The notes beneath the pieces were generated by a model. That model was not told where the DNA came from and did no database searches. It worked only from the letters and a program-made list of their open reading frames with translations. This document shows, piece by piece, positions 15,048-23,934 of a DNA stretch of 64,000 nucleotides. Origin of the DNA: Blastococcus colisei (GTDB taxonomy: Bacteria; Actinomycetota; Actinomycetes; Mycobacteriales; Geodermatophilaceae); the NCBI RefSeq assembly GCF_006717095.1, contig NZ_VFQE01000001.1, positions 1,674,001 to 1,738,000 of the forward strand. Reading direction: 5' to 3'. The position numbers were made by a program, and so were the translations under genes. Within the stretch, counting starts at the first letter, position 1. Every line of letters starts with the position of its first letter.

Positions 15048-16418
15048 TCAGTCCTCCGTCGCGATGAAGACGTTCTTCTCGTCGGTGAACGAGTGCAGCG
15101 CGTCCGGCCCGAGTTCGCGGCCGAGCCCGGACTGCTTGAAGCCGCCGAAGGGCGTCGAGTAGCGCACCGACGAATTGCTGTTCACCGACAGGTTGCCGGC
15201 CTCGATGCCGCGGGAGACGCGGAGCGCCGTGCCGAGGTCCCGGGTCCAGATGGACCCCGACAGGCCGTACTCACCGTGGTTGGCGATCCGCACCGCGTCG
15301 TCCTCGTCGTCGAAGGGGACGACGGCGACGACCGGACCGAAGATCTCCTCGGTGACCGCGGGCGCCTTCGGGTCGACCGGGGCGAGCACCGTCGGCGGGA
15401 ACCAGAAACCCGGGCCGTCCGGCACGCTGCCGCGGAAGGCCACCGGGGCGTCGTCCGGCACGTAGGCACGGACCCGCTCCCACTGCGTGCGGCTGATCAG
15501 CGGCCCCATCTCCGCGGTGTCCAGGGCCGGGTTCTCGACCCGCAGGCTCCGCACCGCGGGCTCGAGCAGTTCCAGGAACCGGTCGTAGGCCGAGCGCTGC
15601 ACCAGGATCCGGGACCGCGCGCAGCAGTCCTGCCCGGCGTTGTCGAAGACGGCGTAGGGCGCGGACGCGGCGGCCCGCTCCAGGTCGGCGTCGGCGAAGA
15701 CGACGTTGGCGCTCTTGCCGCCGAGTTCGAGCGTCACCCGCTTGACCCGGTCGGCGCAGCCGGCCATCACGCCCTTGCCCACCGCGGTGGAGCCGGTGAA
15801 GACGATCTTGCGGACGTCCGGGTGCTCGACGAGCCGCTGCCCGACCACCGACCCCTTGCCGGGGAGGACGGTGAGGACGTCCTCGGGGAGCCCGGCCTCG
15901 AGGGCGAGCTCCGCCAGCCGGAGGGCGGTCAGCGGCGTGAGCTCGGCGGGCTTGAGCACCACGGTGTTCCCGGCGGCCAGCGCGGGGGCGAACCCCCAGC
16001 CGGCGATGGGCATCGGGAAGTTCCACGGCACGATGACGCCGACGACCCCGAGCGGTTCGTGGAAGGTGATGTCGACGCCGCCGGCCACGGGGATCTGCCG
16101 GCCGAACAGCCGCTCGGGCGCTGCGCTGTAGTAGGTCAGGACGTCGCGGACGTTGCCGGCCTCCCAGCGCGCGTTGCCGATCGTGTGGCCGGCGTTGCGC
16201 ACCTCCAGCTGGGCGAGCTCCTCGACGTGCGCGTCGACGACCTCGGCGAAGCGGCGCAGCAGCCGCCCCCGGTCGGCCGGAGCCACGTGCCGCCAGGTGT
16301 CGAAGGCCCGGCGGGCCCGGGCCACGGCGGCGTCGGTCTCCGCGGCGTCGGCCAGGGCGACGGTGGCGACGACCTCTTCCGTGGCCGGGTCGATCACGTC
16401 GTGGGACATGCTGCTCAC
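15048..16418 (-). CDS. NAD-dependent aldehyde dehydrogenase
   Basis: 456 residues, a little short for the family. PWNFPMPIAGWGFAPALAAGNTVVLKPAE binds the cofactor, ELGGKSANVVF contains the general base Glu, and FDNAGQDCCARSR carries the catalytic Cys. The GTG at 16418 overlaps the synthetase stop in a GTGA junction; ATG at 16409 is an alternative three codons later. In the gamma-glutamylation route for amines, an enzyme of this class oxidises the gamma-glutamyl aldehyde, so it likely acts after the neighbouring ligase and an oxidase that is not seen here. Confidence 0.92.
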   Translation of the reverse strand: MSSMSHDVIDPATEEVVATVALADAAETDAAVARARRAFDTWRHVAPADRGRLLRRFAEVVDAHVEELAQLEVRNAGHTIGNARWEAGNVRDVLTYYSAAPERLFGRQIPVAGGVDITFHEPLGVVGVIVPWNFPMPIAGWGFAPALAAGNTVVLKPAELTPLTALRLAELALEAGLPEDVLTVLPGKGSVVGQRLVEHPDVRKIVFTGSTAVGKGVMAGCADRVKRVTLELGGKSANVVFADADLERAAASAPYAVFDNAGQDCCARSRILVQRSAYDRFLELLEPAVRSLRVENPALDTAEMGPLISRTQWERVRAYVPDDAPVAFRGSVPDGPGFWFPPTVLAPVDPKAPAVTEEIFGPVVAVVPFDDEDDAVRIANHGEYGLSGSIWTRDLGTALRVSRGIEAGNLSVNSNSSVRYSTPFGGFKQSGLGRELGPDALHSFTDEKNVFIATED

Positions 16419-17779
16419 AGCCGTTCGAACCCCCGGAACCGCTCCCAGTCGGTGACCGCCCGCCCGAAGGCCGCCAGCTCGACGGCGGCCATGTTGGCGT
16501 AGTGGTCGACCACGTCGTCGCCGAATGTACGGCGGGCGAAATCGCTGCTCCGCCACAGGTCCAGGGCCCCGGCCAGGCTCGTCGGTACGCGGTCGGCGTC
16601 CGGGTCCTCGTAGGCGTTCCCCTCGTACGCCGGCTCGAGCTCCAGTTCCTCCTCGATGCCGGCCAGACCTGCCGCGACGACCGCCGCGGTGGCGAGGTAG
16701 GGATTCACGTCCCCACCCGGGATGCGGTTCTCCAGCCGCAGCGACGCGCCGTGCCCGACCAGCCGGAAGGCGCAGGTGCGGTTGTCGCGCCCCCAGCGCA
16801 TCGCCGTCGGTGCGAACGAGCCCTCCACGAACCGCTTGTAGGAGTTGATGTTGGGCGCGAGGAACAGCGTCAGCTCGCGCATGTACCGGAGCTGCCCGGC
16901 GACGAACGACCTGCCGACGTCGGAGAGGCCGTTCCCGTCGGCCAGCACCAGTTCGCCGTCGGTGCCCCGGAAGCTGCAGTGGATGTGGCACGAGTTGCCC
17001 TCGCGCGCGTCGAACTTCGCCATGAAGGTCAGCGCCATGCCCTCCTGGGCGGCGATCTCCTTGGCCCCGTTCTTGTAGACGACATGGCCGTCGCAGGCGC
17101 GGCACGCCTCGTCGTACAGGAAGGCGATCTCGTGCTGCCCCAGGTTGCACTCGCCCTTGGCGGACTCGACGACGAGTCCGGCGCCGGTCATGTCGTTGCG
17201 GATGCGCCTCAGGAGGGGCTCGATCCGAGCCGTGCCCAGCACGGAGTAGTCGACGTTGTACTGGTTGGCCGGCGTCAGGTCGCGGTAGCCGGCGGTCCAG
17301 GCCTGCTCGTAGGTGTCGCGGAAGACGAGGAACTCGAGCTCGGTACCGACGTAGGCGGTCATCCCGGCGTCGGCCAGGCGGGCCGTCTGCCGGGCGAGCA
17401 CCTGGCGCGGCGAGGCGACGACCGGGCTGCCGTCCTCCCAGCGGAGGTCGGCCAGCACCATCGCCGTGCCGGGATTCCAGGGCACGGGCCGCAGCGTCGC
17501 CAGATCCGGTTGCATCACGAAGTCGCCGTATCCGCTGGACCACGACGACATCGCGTAGCCCTCGACGGTGTTCATGTCGACGTCGACGGCGAGCAGGTAG
17601 TTGCACCCCTCGGTGGCGTGCTCCAGGACGACGTCCAGGAAGTACCGGGCGTGCAGGCGCTTGCCCTGCAGGCGGCCCTGCATGTCGGTGAACGCGACGA
17701 GCACGGTGTCGATCTCGCCGGACTCGACGTGCCGGCTGAGGTCCTCGACGGTCAGGACGGGGTCGTGTCGGTCGGGCAC
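16415..17779 (-). CDS. Glutamine-synthetase-like gamma-glutamyl-amine ligase
   Basis: 454 residues of type I glutamine synthetase fold. TELEFLVF and ESAKGECNLGQHEIAF are metal- and glutamate-site strands, NSCHIHCSF replaces the usual NGSGMHVH-type loop, and RLENRIPGGDVNPYLATAA is the C-terminal core. It lacks the general synthetase adenylylation loop context, as do PuuA and the actinobacterial GlnA3/GlnA4 enzymes. Beside an ethanolamine-type permease, gamma-glutamylethanolamide synthetase (the GlnA4 activity known in Streptomyces) is the likely role; polyamine ligation is an alternative. The start GTG at 17779 follows GGAGGAAGGG. Confidence 0.85.
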   Translation of the reverse strand: MPDRHDPVLTVEDLSRHVESGEIDTVLVAFTDMQGRLQGKRLHARYFLDVVLEHATEGCNYLLAVDVDMNTVEGYAMSSWSSGYGDFVMQPDLATLRPVPWNPGTAMVLADLRWEDGSPVVASPRQVLARQTARLADAGMTAYVGTELEFLVFRDTYEQAWTAGYRDLTPANQYNVDYSVLGTARIEPLLRRIRNDMTGAGLVVESAKGECNLGQHEIAFLYDEACRACDGHVVYKNGAKEIAAQEGMALTFMAKFDAREGNSCHIHCSFRGTDGELVLADGNGLSDVGRSFVAGQLRYMRELTLFLAPNINSYKRFVEGSFAPTAMRWGRDNRTCAFRLVGHGASLRLENRIPGGDVNPYLATAAVVAAGLAGIEEELELEPAYEGNAYEDPDADRVPTSLAGALDLWRSSDFARRTFGDDVVDHYANMAAVELAAFGRAVTDWERFRGFERL

Positions 17780-18079
17780 GGTGTTCCCTTCCTCCGGAAC
17801 CTGCCCCCGAGGAGGGGCCGGCGACCGGACCCTAGGGTCCCGCCGCTGCACGCCACAAGCCGCGGCCACGCATGTCACCTGCTCGTTTGCTGCGCTGCAC
17901 CGATCCGGGAACGGTCGCGCCACGGAGGCGCATCCCTCTTGACCTGCAGCTGATCACCCACGACCCTGACCGCCCACCGAGTCCACCGACGTTCCGACCC
18001 GCATCACGACAGCCAGCTGGGCGCAGACCCTCGCACCGTGCGTCCCGCGGGCCCGTCGTCCGGTCCTCAGGAGACGCGC
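17780..18079. other. Divergent promoter region between ligase and permease
   Basis: 300 bp without a gene. It holds the perfect palindrome GGACCCTAGGGTCC (17827-17840), whose minus-strand TAGGGT is a candidate -10 for the ligase operon, a CCCC/GGGG hairpin in that leader, and TTGACC near 17939 as a possible -35 for the permease. No clear regulator gene is next to it. Confidence 0.5.
17827..17840. promoter_or_regulatory. Palindrome GGACCCTAGGGTCC, candidate operator
   Basis: A perfect 14-bp palindrome 48 bp upstream of the ligase start. The minus-strand TAGGGT within it could be the -10, so a bound protein would block the ligase-aldehyde dehydrogenase-SDR operon. Confidence 0.4.
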
Positions 18080-19615
18080 ATGTCCGCACCCCACCCCCGC
18101 GGCGCCTCGGGCGTCACCTACACCCACGCGGCGGAGGGCTACTTCGACAAGCGCGGGCTGACCCGCACCGCGGGGTTCTGGGGACTGTGGGGGCTGGGGG
18201 TCGCCGCGGTCATCTCCGGTGACTTCTCCGGCTGGAACTTCGGCATCGGCGGCGCCGGCTGGGGCGGGTTCCTCATCGCCACGGTGGTCGTCACGCTGAT
18301 GTACGTCGCGATGATCGCCAGCATCGGTGAGATGGCGTCGGCCATGCCGCACACCGGCGGCGCCTACTCGTTCGCGCGGTCGGCGATGGGTCCGTGGGGC
18401 GGGTTCGTGACGGGGCTCGCCGAGACGATCGAGTACGTCGCGACGACGGCGGTCATCGTCTACTTCTCGGCGTCGTACGCCGACAGCATCACCGCTGAGC
18501 TGTTCGGCCTGTCGATGCCGGGCTGGGTGTGGTGGATCATCCTCTACGCGATCTTCCTGCTGCTCAACATCGCCGGCGCGGAGGTGTCCTTCCGATTCGC
18601 CGTCGTCGTCGCCGTCCTCTCCCTGGCGGTGATCGCGCTGTTCGCCGTCATGGCGCTGTTCTCCGGCGCCCTCGACTTCGGCAAGCTCTTCGACATCGAG
18701 CCCGAGAACGGCAACAGCACCTTCGTGCCGTTCGGCTGGTGGCAGGTGGTCCTGGCCATGCCGTTCGCGATGTGGCTCTACCTGGGCATCGAGGAACTGC
18801 CGCTGGCCGCGGAGGAGTCCCACATGCCGGCCCGCGACATCCCCCGAGCGGGGCTGTGGGGACTGGGGACGCTGATCATCAGCGGCGCCCTGGTGCTGGT
18901 CCTCAACCCGGCCGTCGTGGGTGCCTCGGCGATCGGGGAGTCCGGTGAGCCGCTGCTCGACGGTTTCCGGGCGATCCTGCCGAACAGCGACGTGGCGGCG
19001 ATCCTCTCCGCGTTCGCGCTGATCGGTCTGTTCGCCTCGCTGCAGGGCATCATGTACGCCTACGGCCGCAACATCTACTCGCTGTCCCGCGCCGGCTACT
19101 ACCCGAAGGCGCTGTCCCTGACCGGTGCCCGCAAGACCCCGTGGATCGCTCTGCTGATCGGCGCGGTCATCGGCATCGTCGCGCTCGTCCTCGTCGACAC
19201 CGGCGGCGAGACGGCCGGGGCCATCGTGCTGAACATCGCCGTGTGGGGGGCCGTCCTGGCCTACCTGCTGCAGATGGTGTCGTTCGTGCTGCTCCGCCGG
19301 AAGTTCCCGAACGCGGGCCGCCCCTATCGCAGCCCGTTCGGCGTGGGCGGGGCCGTGTTCGCCGGCGCGATCGCCGCGCTGATCTTCGTCGGCGTGATGC
19401 TCAACGAGGACTACCGGCCGGCGATCGTCGCCATCGTCGTCATCTACGTCGTCGCGCTCGCCGGCTTCGCCGCCTTCGGCCGGCACCGGCTGGTGCTGTC
19501 GCCGGAGGAGGAGTACGCGATGTCCGGCGGGCTGCACGGGGATCCGCAGGAAGAGGGCTACGGCGCCATCGACGTCGAGGACATCGACCCGGAGGCGCGC
19601 TCCCGTACCACCTGA
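18080..19615 (+). CDS. APC-family permease, ethanolamine-type
   Basis: 511 residues with about twelve membrane segments. GFWGLWGLGVAAVISGDFSGWNFGIGGAGWGGF and ASAMPHTGGAYSFARSAMGPWGGFVTGLAETIEYV match the ethanolamine permease (EAT) branch of amino acid/amine transporters. The ATG at 18080 has AGGAG upstream. It diverges from the ligase operon and converges with the gamma-glutamyl hydrolase. It likely imports ethanolamine or a related amine for conjugation to glutamate. Substrate assignment is by similarity of motifs and by neighbours only. Confidence 0.85.
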   Translation: MSAPHPRGASGVTYTHAAEGYFDKRGLTRTAGFWGLWGLGVAAVISGDFSGWNFGIGGAGWGGFLIATVVVTLMYVAMIASIGEMASAMPHTGGAYSFARSAMGPWGGFVTGLAETIEYVATTAVIVYFSASYADSITAELFGLSMPGWVWWIILYAIFLLLNIAGAEVSFRFAVVVAVLSLAVIALFAVMALFSGALDFGKLFDIEPENGNSTFVPFGWWQVVLAMPFAMWLYLGIEELPLAAEESHMPARDIPRAGLWGLGTLIISGALVLVLNPAVVGASAIGESGEPLLDGFRAILPNSDVAAILSAFALIGLFASLQGIMYAYGRNIYSLSRAGYYPKALSLTGARKTPWIALLIGAVIGIVALVLVDTGGETAGAIVLNIAVWGAVLAYLLQMVSFVLLRRKFPNAGRPYRSPFGVGGAVFAGAIAALIFVGVMLNEDYRPAIVAIVVIYVVALAGFAAFGRHRLVLSPEEEYAMSGGLHGDPQEEGYGAIDVEDIDPEARSRTT

Positions 19616-19619
19616 CCGG

Positions 19620-20306
19620 TCACCCTGCGGCGGCCACGTGGGCCGCGAAGAGGCGGTGGTCCAGTCCTTCCTCGGGGTGCCACTGGACCGCGAGGCAGAA
19701 CCGCCGTCCGACCGCCTCGACCGCCTCGACGACGCCATCCTCCGCCCATGCCGACGGCGTCAGCTCCGGAGCGATCCGGCCCAGCGCCTGGTGGTGGTGG
19801 CAGGCCACGGCCGCGGTCGGGCCGAGGAGGCGGTGCAGTTCGCTGCCCGGCTCCGTGCGCACCTCCCGCCCCTGGTACCGGCCCGGCCCGGGGTCGTGGA
19901 TCCCGGTGTCCTCGACGTCCGGGAGGTGCTGCACGAGATCGCCGCCGAGGGCGACGTTGAGCAGTTGCATGCCCCGGCAGATGGCCAGCAGGGGGAGGTC
20001 GCGGTCCAGGGCTGCCCGGAGGGCGAGAAGTTCGGACTCGTCCCGTTCCGGGCGCAGGACGGTCGTCCGGGGGCCGGCCGGTTGCCCGTACCGGGCGGGA
20101 TCGACGTCGGCCCCGCCCGACACGACGAGCCCGTCGAGCCGCGCGACCACCTCGGAGCCGATCGCACCGGTCGGCAACAGCACCGGCTCGCCGCCGGCTC
20201 CGGCGACGGCGTCCGCGTACGCCGCGGGCAGCAGGATCGCCGGCACGTCCCAGGTTCCCCACCGTGCCTGCTCGCGATAGGTGGTGATGCCGATCAACGG
20301 GCGCAC
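19620..20306 (-). CDS. Class I glutamine amidotransferase-like gamma-glutamyl hydrolase
   Basis: 228 residues. The nucleophile elbow LAICRGMQLLN carries the catalytic Cys, and AVQWHPEE supplies the His-Glu pair, as in PuuD (gamma-glutamyl-GABA hydrolase). The HHHQALG loop fits this group. It would release glutamate from the oxidised gamma-glutamyl conjugate, closing the cycle started by the ligase. The GTG at 20306 is preceded by GGAGGTCGC. It is on the opposite strand from the permease, four bp away, so regulation is separate. Confidence 0.9.
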   Translation of the reverse strand: MRPLIGITTYREQARWGTWDVPAILLPAAYADAVAGAGGEPVLLPTGAIGSEVVARLDGLVVSGGADVDPARYGQPAGPRTTVLRPERDESELLALRAALDRDLPLLAICRGMQLLNVALGGDLVQHLPDVEDTGIHDPGPGRYQGREVRTEPGSELHRLLGPTAAVACHHHQALGRIAPELTPSAWAEDGVVEAVEAVGRRFCLAVQWHPEEGLDHRLFAAHVAAAG

Positions 20307-20395
20307 GCGACCTCCAGCTCCCCACCGCGATCCATGCCGGTCAGTCTGCCCCCGACGGGGACGGCGTGGTCCTGTCGACCGCGGTCGACGGGGAC

Positions 20396-20788
20396 TCAGG
20401 TCAGGAAGCGGTCCATCGTGTCCTCGTCGGTGGAGGTGTCCCAGAACTCGGCGACGAGTCCGTCCTGGAACCGGACGAGGTGCACGTTCAGCACCTCGAG
20501 GTGCCGGTCGCCCCGGTGGGCGCTGACGGTGACCGGTGTCGCGCCGTAGTCGTCGTCCGCCAGGTAGGCCCGGGGCTCGACCTTCAGGCTGCCCTCGGTG
20601 AGCTCGAAGAGCCGCCCGAAGAGACCGAAGATCGCGTCGGGCCCTTCGTAGGTCCCCGCCAGGTCGGAGTGCCCGCTCTCGTGCCACCGGACGTCGCCGG
20701 TCCACAGCTGTCGCAGCGCGTCGAGGTCGCCCTTGGCGAAGGCCTCGTAGCCCTGGCGCATGCGGGCGACGTTGGGGTGCTCGGACAT
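20396..20788 (-). CDS. SnoaL-like NTF2-fold protein
   Basis: 130 residues. NVARMRQGYEAFAKGDLDALRQLWTGDVRWHESGHSDLAG is the N-terminal helix and sheet of the SnoaL/NTF2 fold, and LEVLNVHLVRFQDGLVAEFWD forms the pocket strands. This fold houses isomerases, hydratases and simple ligand binders; key catalytic residues cannot be assigned here. It stands alone between the gamma-glutamyl hydrolase and qsuB on the same strand, with 90- and 137-bp gaps. Confidence 0.8.
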   Translation of the reverse strand: MSEHPNVARMRQGYEAFAKGDLDALRQLWTGDVRWHESGHSDLAGTYEGPDAIFGLFGRLFELTEGSLKVEPRAYLADDDYGATPVTVSAHRGDRHLEVLNVHLVRFQDGLVAEFWDTSTDEDTMDRFLT

Positions 20789-20911
20789 GGCTGCCTCCTC
20801 GGAGCCGGTCCCCCGTGGCGCGAGGAGTGTCGGCCGAGGAGTTCGTGCACCGGTAGGCCTCCGGAGACGACGGCGGTCCGGGCCGTCCGGTCCCCGTGTG
20901 GCGGTCGCCCT

Positions 20912-20925
20912 CCGTTCCGGAACGG
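20912..20925. terminator. Palindrome at the end of qsuB
   Basis: CCGTTCCGGAACGG is a perfect 14-bp palindrome directly after the qsuB stop codon (minus strand). It is short and lacks a U-tract, so a weak terminator or processing site is possible. Confidence 0.3.
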
Positions 20926-22800
20926 TCAGCCGGCGTCAGCGGCCGCGGCGGCGGCGAGCCGTGCCCGCCGGTGCGCGGCCATCCGCACGGGTGCGTCCAC
21001 CGCGCCGTAGGCGTCGTAGTCCCCGATCCGCTGGACCACCTCGACGTAGACGCGGTCGCCGAGCACCGGCGTGCACAGGTGGAGGTAGGCACCCTGCTCG
21101 TCCTCGTCGTAGAGCAGACCGTGCTCGCGCATGTCAGCGAGCAGTCGCGGGTCGAGGTCGAACCGCGCGTCGAGGTCGTCGTGGTAGTTCGCCGGGATGG
21201 GCAGGAGGGGGGCGCCGGCGGCACGCAGCGCGCGGGCGGTGGCGACGACGTCCGCGGTGGCGAACGCGACGTACTGCGGCGCCGGCACGCCCGGGGACCA
21301 CCCGCCGCGACGCAGCAACGACACCGACAGCGCCAGCCGCACCGTGCGCTCGGGATTGGTGACCGCCCGGTTGCGGACCAGCCCGTACGGCGCGGGGATC
21401 TCGGTCACGGCCCCGGTCCGGAGGCCGAGCACCTCGCGGTAGAACAGTCCGGCCTCGTCGAAGGAGTCGAACGGCTGGGTCAGCCCGACGTGGTCCACGC
21501 CGGTGATGCCCGCCCCCGCCCCCGGTCCGGTGGCGGTGCCGGTCGGCAGGAAGTCGGCCGGCCAGCCCTCGGGGCCGGTCCTCGTGAAGAACACCTGCGT
21601 GCCGTCGGGCGCGGCGACGGCGGAGAGCTCGGCCTCGGCAGAGCCCCGGGTGCGGGGGAGCACCGGGGCGAGGAGCGCCGTCGCGCGGTGCGCCGACCGG
21701 GTCGGGTCCTCGCTCTCCAGCCCCAGGGCGGTCACCTCGGCCGTGCCCGCGGCCGCCGGCCGGACGACGGAGGCGTTGACCAGGACACGGGCCTCGCCCT
21801 GCTCCCACAGCTGCACCGGCTTGGAGCGGTGCTGGCCGGTGTGGCTGAACCCGAGCCCCGCCAGCAGGGCTCCGACCTGCGGGCCCGAGACCCCGTCCAC
21901 GGCCAGCTCGGCGAAGGAGTACCCGGTCAGACGCGGTGCGGGTGGGGGAGCGGCCAGCCCCAGGTCGGGACGGCGACCGGCCAGCTGCTCCTCCAGCCAG
22001 AGCAGCGAGCGCATTGCGTCGACCGCCGTCCGGCCGGGATCGGCCTGCCGGAAGACGTCGTTGAACACCTCCAGCGACAGGGGCCCCGAGTAGCCGGCGT
22101 CGAGCACCGCGGCCAGGAAGCCGGGCAGGTCGAAGGCGCCCTGGCCGGGGAAGAGCCGGTGGTGGCGGCTCCACTGGAGGACGTCCATCTGAAGCTGCGG
22201 TGCGTCGGCAAGCTGGAGGAAGAACAGCTTCTCGGCGGGCACCGCCGCGAAACCGGCCGGATCGCTCTGCCTGGACAGCACGTGGAAGCTGTCCAGGCAG
22301 AGGCCCAGAGCGGGGTGGTCGGCCCGTCGGACGGCGTCCCACGAGCGGTCCCAGGTGGACACGTGCCGTCCCCAGGCCAGGGCCTCGTAGGCGAGCTGCA
22401 GCCCGCGGGCGGCCGCGCGGTCGGCCGCCGCGGCCAACTGCTCGGCGAGGTGGTCGGGGTCGGCGACGGCGTCCGGGGCGACCGAGGAGCAGACGAGGAT
22501 CGTCGAGGTGCCCAGTGCCGCCATGACGTCGAACTTCCGCTCGGCCCGGCGGAGGTTGCGGGCGAACCGGTCGGGGTCGGTCGAGTCGAGGTCGCGGAAG
22601 GGCTGGTAGAGGTCGATCGACAGGCCGAGGTCGGCGCACCGCAGCGCGACCTCGGCGGGCGACCACGGCGAGGCGAGCAGATCCGGCTCGAACACCTCGA
22701 TCCCGTCGAACCCGGCGCCGGCCGCCGCGGCGAGCTTGTCCTCGAGGGTGCCGGACAGGCAGACCGTGGCGATCGAACGGCGGACGGGCGTCGACGTCAT
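20926..22800 (-). CDS. qsuB: 3-dehydroshikimate dehydratase, QsuB-type fusion
   Basis: 624 residues. The N-terminal half (about 8-280) is a xylose-isomerase-like TIM barrel with AYEALAWG, CLDSFH and LEVFND segments providing the metal ligands. The C-terminal half (about 300-610) is a VOC-type domain related to 4-hydroxyphenylpyruvate dioxygenase (GVDHVGLTQPFD, YVAFATAD, YVEVVQR). This is the architecture of QsuB/QuiC1, which turns 3-dehydroshikimate into protocatechuate. The ATG at 22800 overlaps the LacI gene stop (ATGA), so LacI and QsuB share one mRNA. The role of the C-terminal domain is unsettled in the family. Confidence 0.9.
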   Translation of the reverse strand: MTSTPVRRSIATVCLSGTLEDKLAAAAGAGFDGIEVFEPDLLASPWSPAEVALRCADLGLSIDLYQPFRDLDSTDPDRFARNLRRAERKFDVMAALGTSTILVCSSVAPDAVADPDHLAEQLAAAADRAAARGLQLAYEALAWGRHVSTWDRSWDAVRRADHPALGLCLDSFHVLSRQSDPAGFAAVPAEKLFFLQLADAPQLQMDVLQWSRHHRLFPGQGAFDLPGFLAAVLDAGYSGPLSLEVFNDVFRQADPGRTAVDAMRSLLWLEEQLAGRRPDLGLAAPPPAPRLTGYSFAELAVDGVSGPQVGALLAGLGFSHTGQHRSKPVQLWEQGEARVLVNASVVRPAAAGTAEVTALGLESEDPTRSAHRATALLAPVLPRTRGSAEAELSAVAAPDGTQVFFTRTGPEGWPADFLPTGTATGPGAGAGITGVDHVGLTQPFDSFDEAGLFYREVLGLRTGAVTEIPAPYGLVRNRAVTNPERTVRLALSVSLLRRGGWSPGVPAPQYVAFATADVVATARALRAAGAPLLPIPANYHDDLDARFDLDPRLLADMREHGLLYDEDEQGAYLHLCTPVLGDRVYVEVVQRIGDYDAYGAVDAPVRMAAHRRARLAAAAAADAG

Positions 22801-23831
22801 GAGTGGTCCTCTCGGGGGGTGGAGCCGGGGCTGCCGGTGGAGTCGCGGAGGACCAGTTCCGAGGGCAGGGCGACCTCGGGCACCGGGCGCAGGTCCCGGG
22901 GGGCGCCGATGCTCTCGAGCAGGATCTCGACGGCAGCACGACCGACGTTGGCGTGGGCCCCGCCGAGCGTGGTCAGCCTCGGCGAGCACAGGTCGGCGGC
23001 GAAGATGTCGTCGAAGCCGACCACGCTCACGTCGCCGGGGACGCGGACCGAGCGGTCGGCCAGCCGGCGGAGCACTCCGATGGCGAGCAGGTCGTTGTGC
23101 GCGATGATCCCGGTGGCGCCGGTCCGGATCGCCGCGTCGGCCGCGGCGCCGCCGTGCCCGACGGTGGGGGTGAAGGGGCCCGCGCGGACGGCCGTCAGGC
23201 CGTACTCCGCCGCTGCGTCGCGGATGGCGGCCCAGCGGCTGGCCGCCATCCAGGAGTTGGGCGGACCGGCCAGGTAGACCACGGAGGTGTGCCCGAGCGA
23301 GGCCAGGTGCGCCACCATCTGCCGGCAGCCCTCGGTGTGCTCGACCACCACGCTGGCCAGGCCCGGCACCTGGCGGTTGACCATGACCACGGGATGCTCG
23401 GCGGCCACCTTCACCAGGTTCTCCGCCGGCTGCCGGCTGGCGGCGAGGAGGAAGCCGTCGACCGACCGCGACAGTCGCTGCACCTGCTCCAGCTCGATCC
23501 GCGGTGACTCCTCCGCGTTGACCAGCACGAGGGTGTACCGGGCCGCCTTGGCCCGCATCTCCGCCCCGCGGATGAGCTCGAAGAAGTGCGGGTTCGTGAT
23601 GTCGGAGACCACCATCGCCAGCGTCTGCGTCCGGCGCGAGGTCAGCGCCCTGGCATGCGGATTGGGCTCGTACCCCAGCTCGCGGGCGGCGTCCAGCACG
23701 CGGGCCCGCGTGGCCTCGCCGATCCGGCCGGGGGTGCTGAAGGCGCGCGAGACCGTGGAGGTCGCCACGCCGGCCCGGCGAGCGACGTCGTAGATGGTCG
23801 GACTGCTCACGACGTCATCGAACCGTGACAT
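22797..23831 (-). CDS. LacI family transcriptional repressor
   Basis: 344 residues. TIYDVARRAGVATSTVSRAF is the classical LacI helix-turn-helix, with the hinge helix ALTSRRTQTLAMVV after it and a periplasmic-binding-like ligand domain. The ATG at 23831 is chosen; GTG at 23810 or GTG at 23858 (with AGGAG 11 nt upstream) are also possible. Its own upstream region carries a LacI-type palindrome with central CG. It probably represses both the qsuB operon and the divergent TRAP operon until a shikimate/quinate-type ligand binds. Its gene overlaps qsuB (ATGA). Confidence 0.9.
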   Translation of the reverse strand: MSRFDDVVSSPTIYDVARRAGVATSTVSRAFSTPGRIGEATRARVLDAARELGYEPNPHARALTSRRTQTLAMVVSDITNPHFFELIRGAEMRAKAARYTLVLVNAEESPRIELEQVQRLSRSVDGFLLAASRQPAENLVKVAAEHPVVMVNRQVPGLASVVVEHTEGCRQMVAHLASLGHTSVVYLAGPPNSWMAASRWAAIRDAAAEYGLTAVRAGPFTPTVGHGGAAADAAIRTGATGIIAHNDLLAIGVLRRLADRSVRVPGDVSVVGFDDIFAADLCSPRLTTLGGAHANVGRAAVEILLESIGAPRDLRPVPEVALPSELVLRDSTGSPGSTPREDHS

Positions 23832-23855
23832 TGGCAACTTTGGCAACCGCTTGCC
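23831..23855. promoter_or_regulatory. LacI-type operator in the divergent shikimate/quinate promoter
   Basis: GGCAACCGCTTGCC (23842-23855) is a palindrome with central CG, the LacI-family hallmark; only one symmetric pair mismatches. TTGGCAAC occurs twice 9 bp apart (23831-23838, 23840-23847), adding a half-site. It lies between the LacI and TRAP starts. Confidence 0.65.
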
Positions 23856-23934
23856 CACATCGTCTGCCGGCTCCTACGGTCGCCGGCATGGCTGTGACCG
23901 TCGGCACAAGGGCCGGAACCGGGAGGAGGGCGCG

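Noticed and set aside
16502-17953. 483-codon frame opposite the ligase
   Set aside because: Shadow of the glutamine-synthetase-like gene; no recognisable fold.
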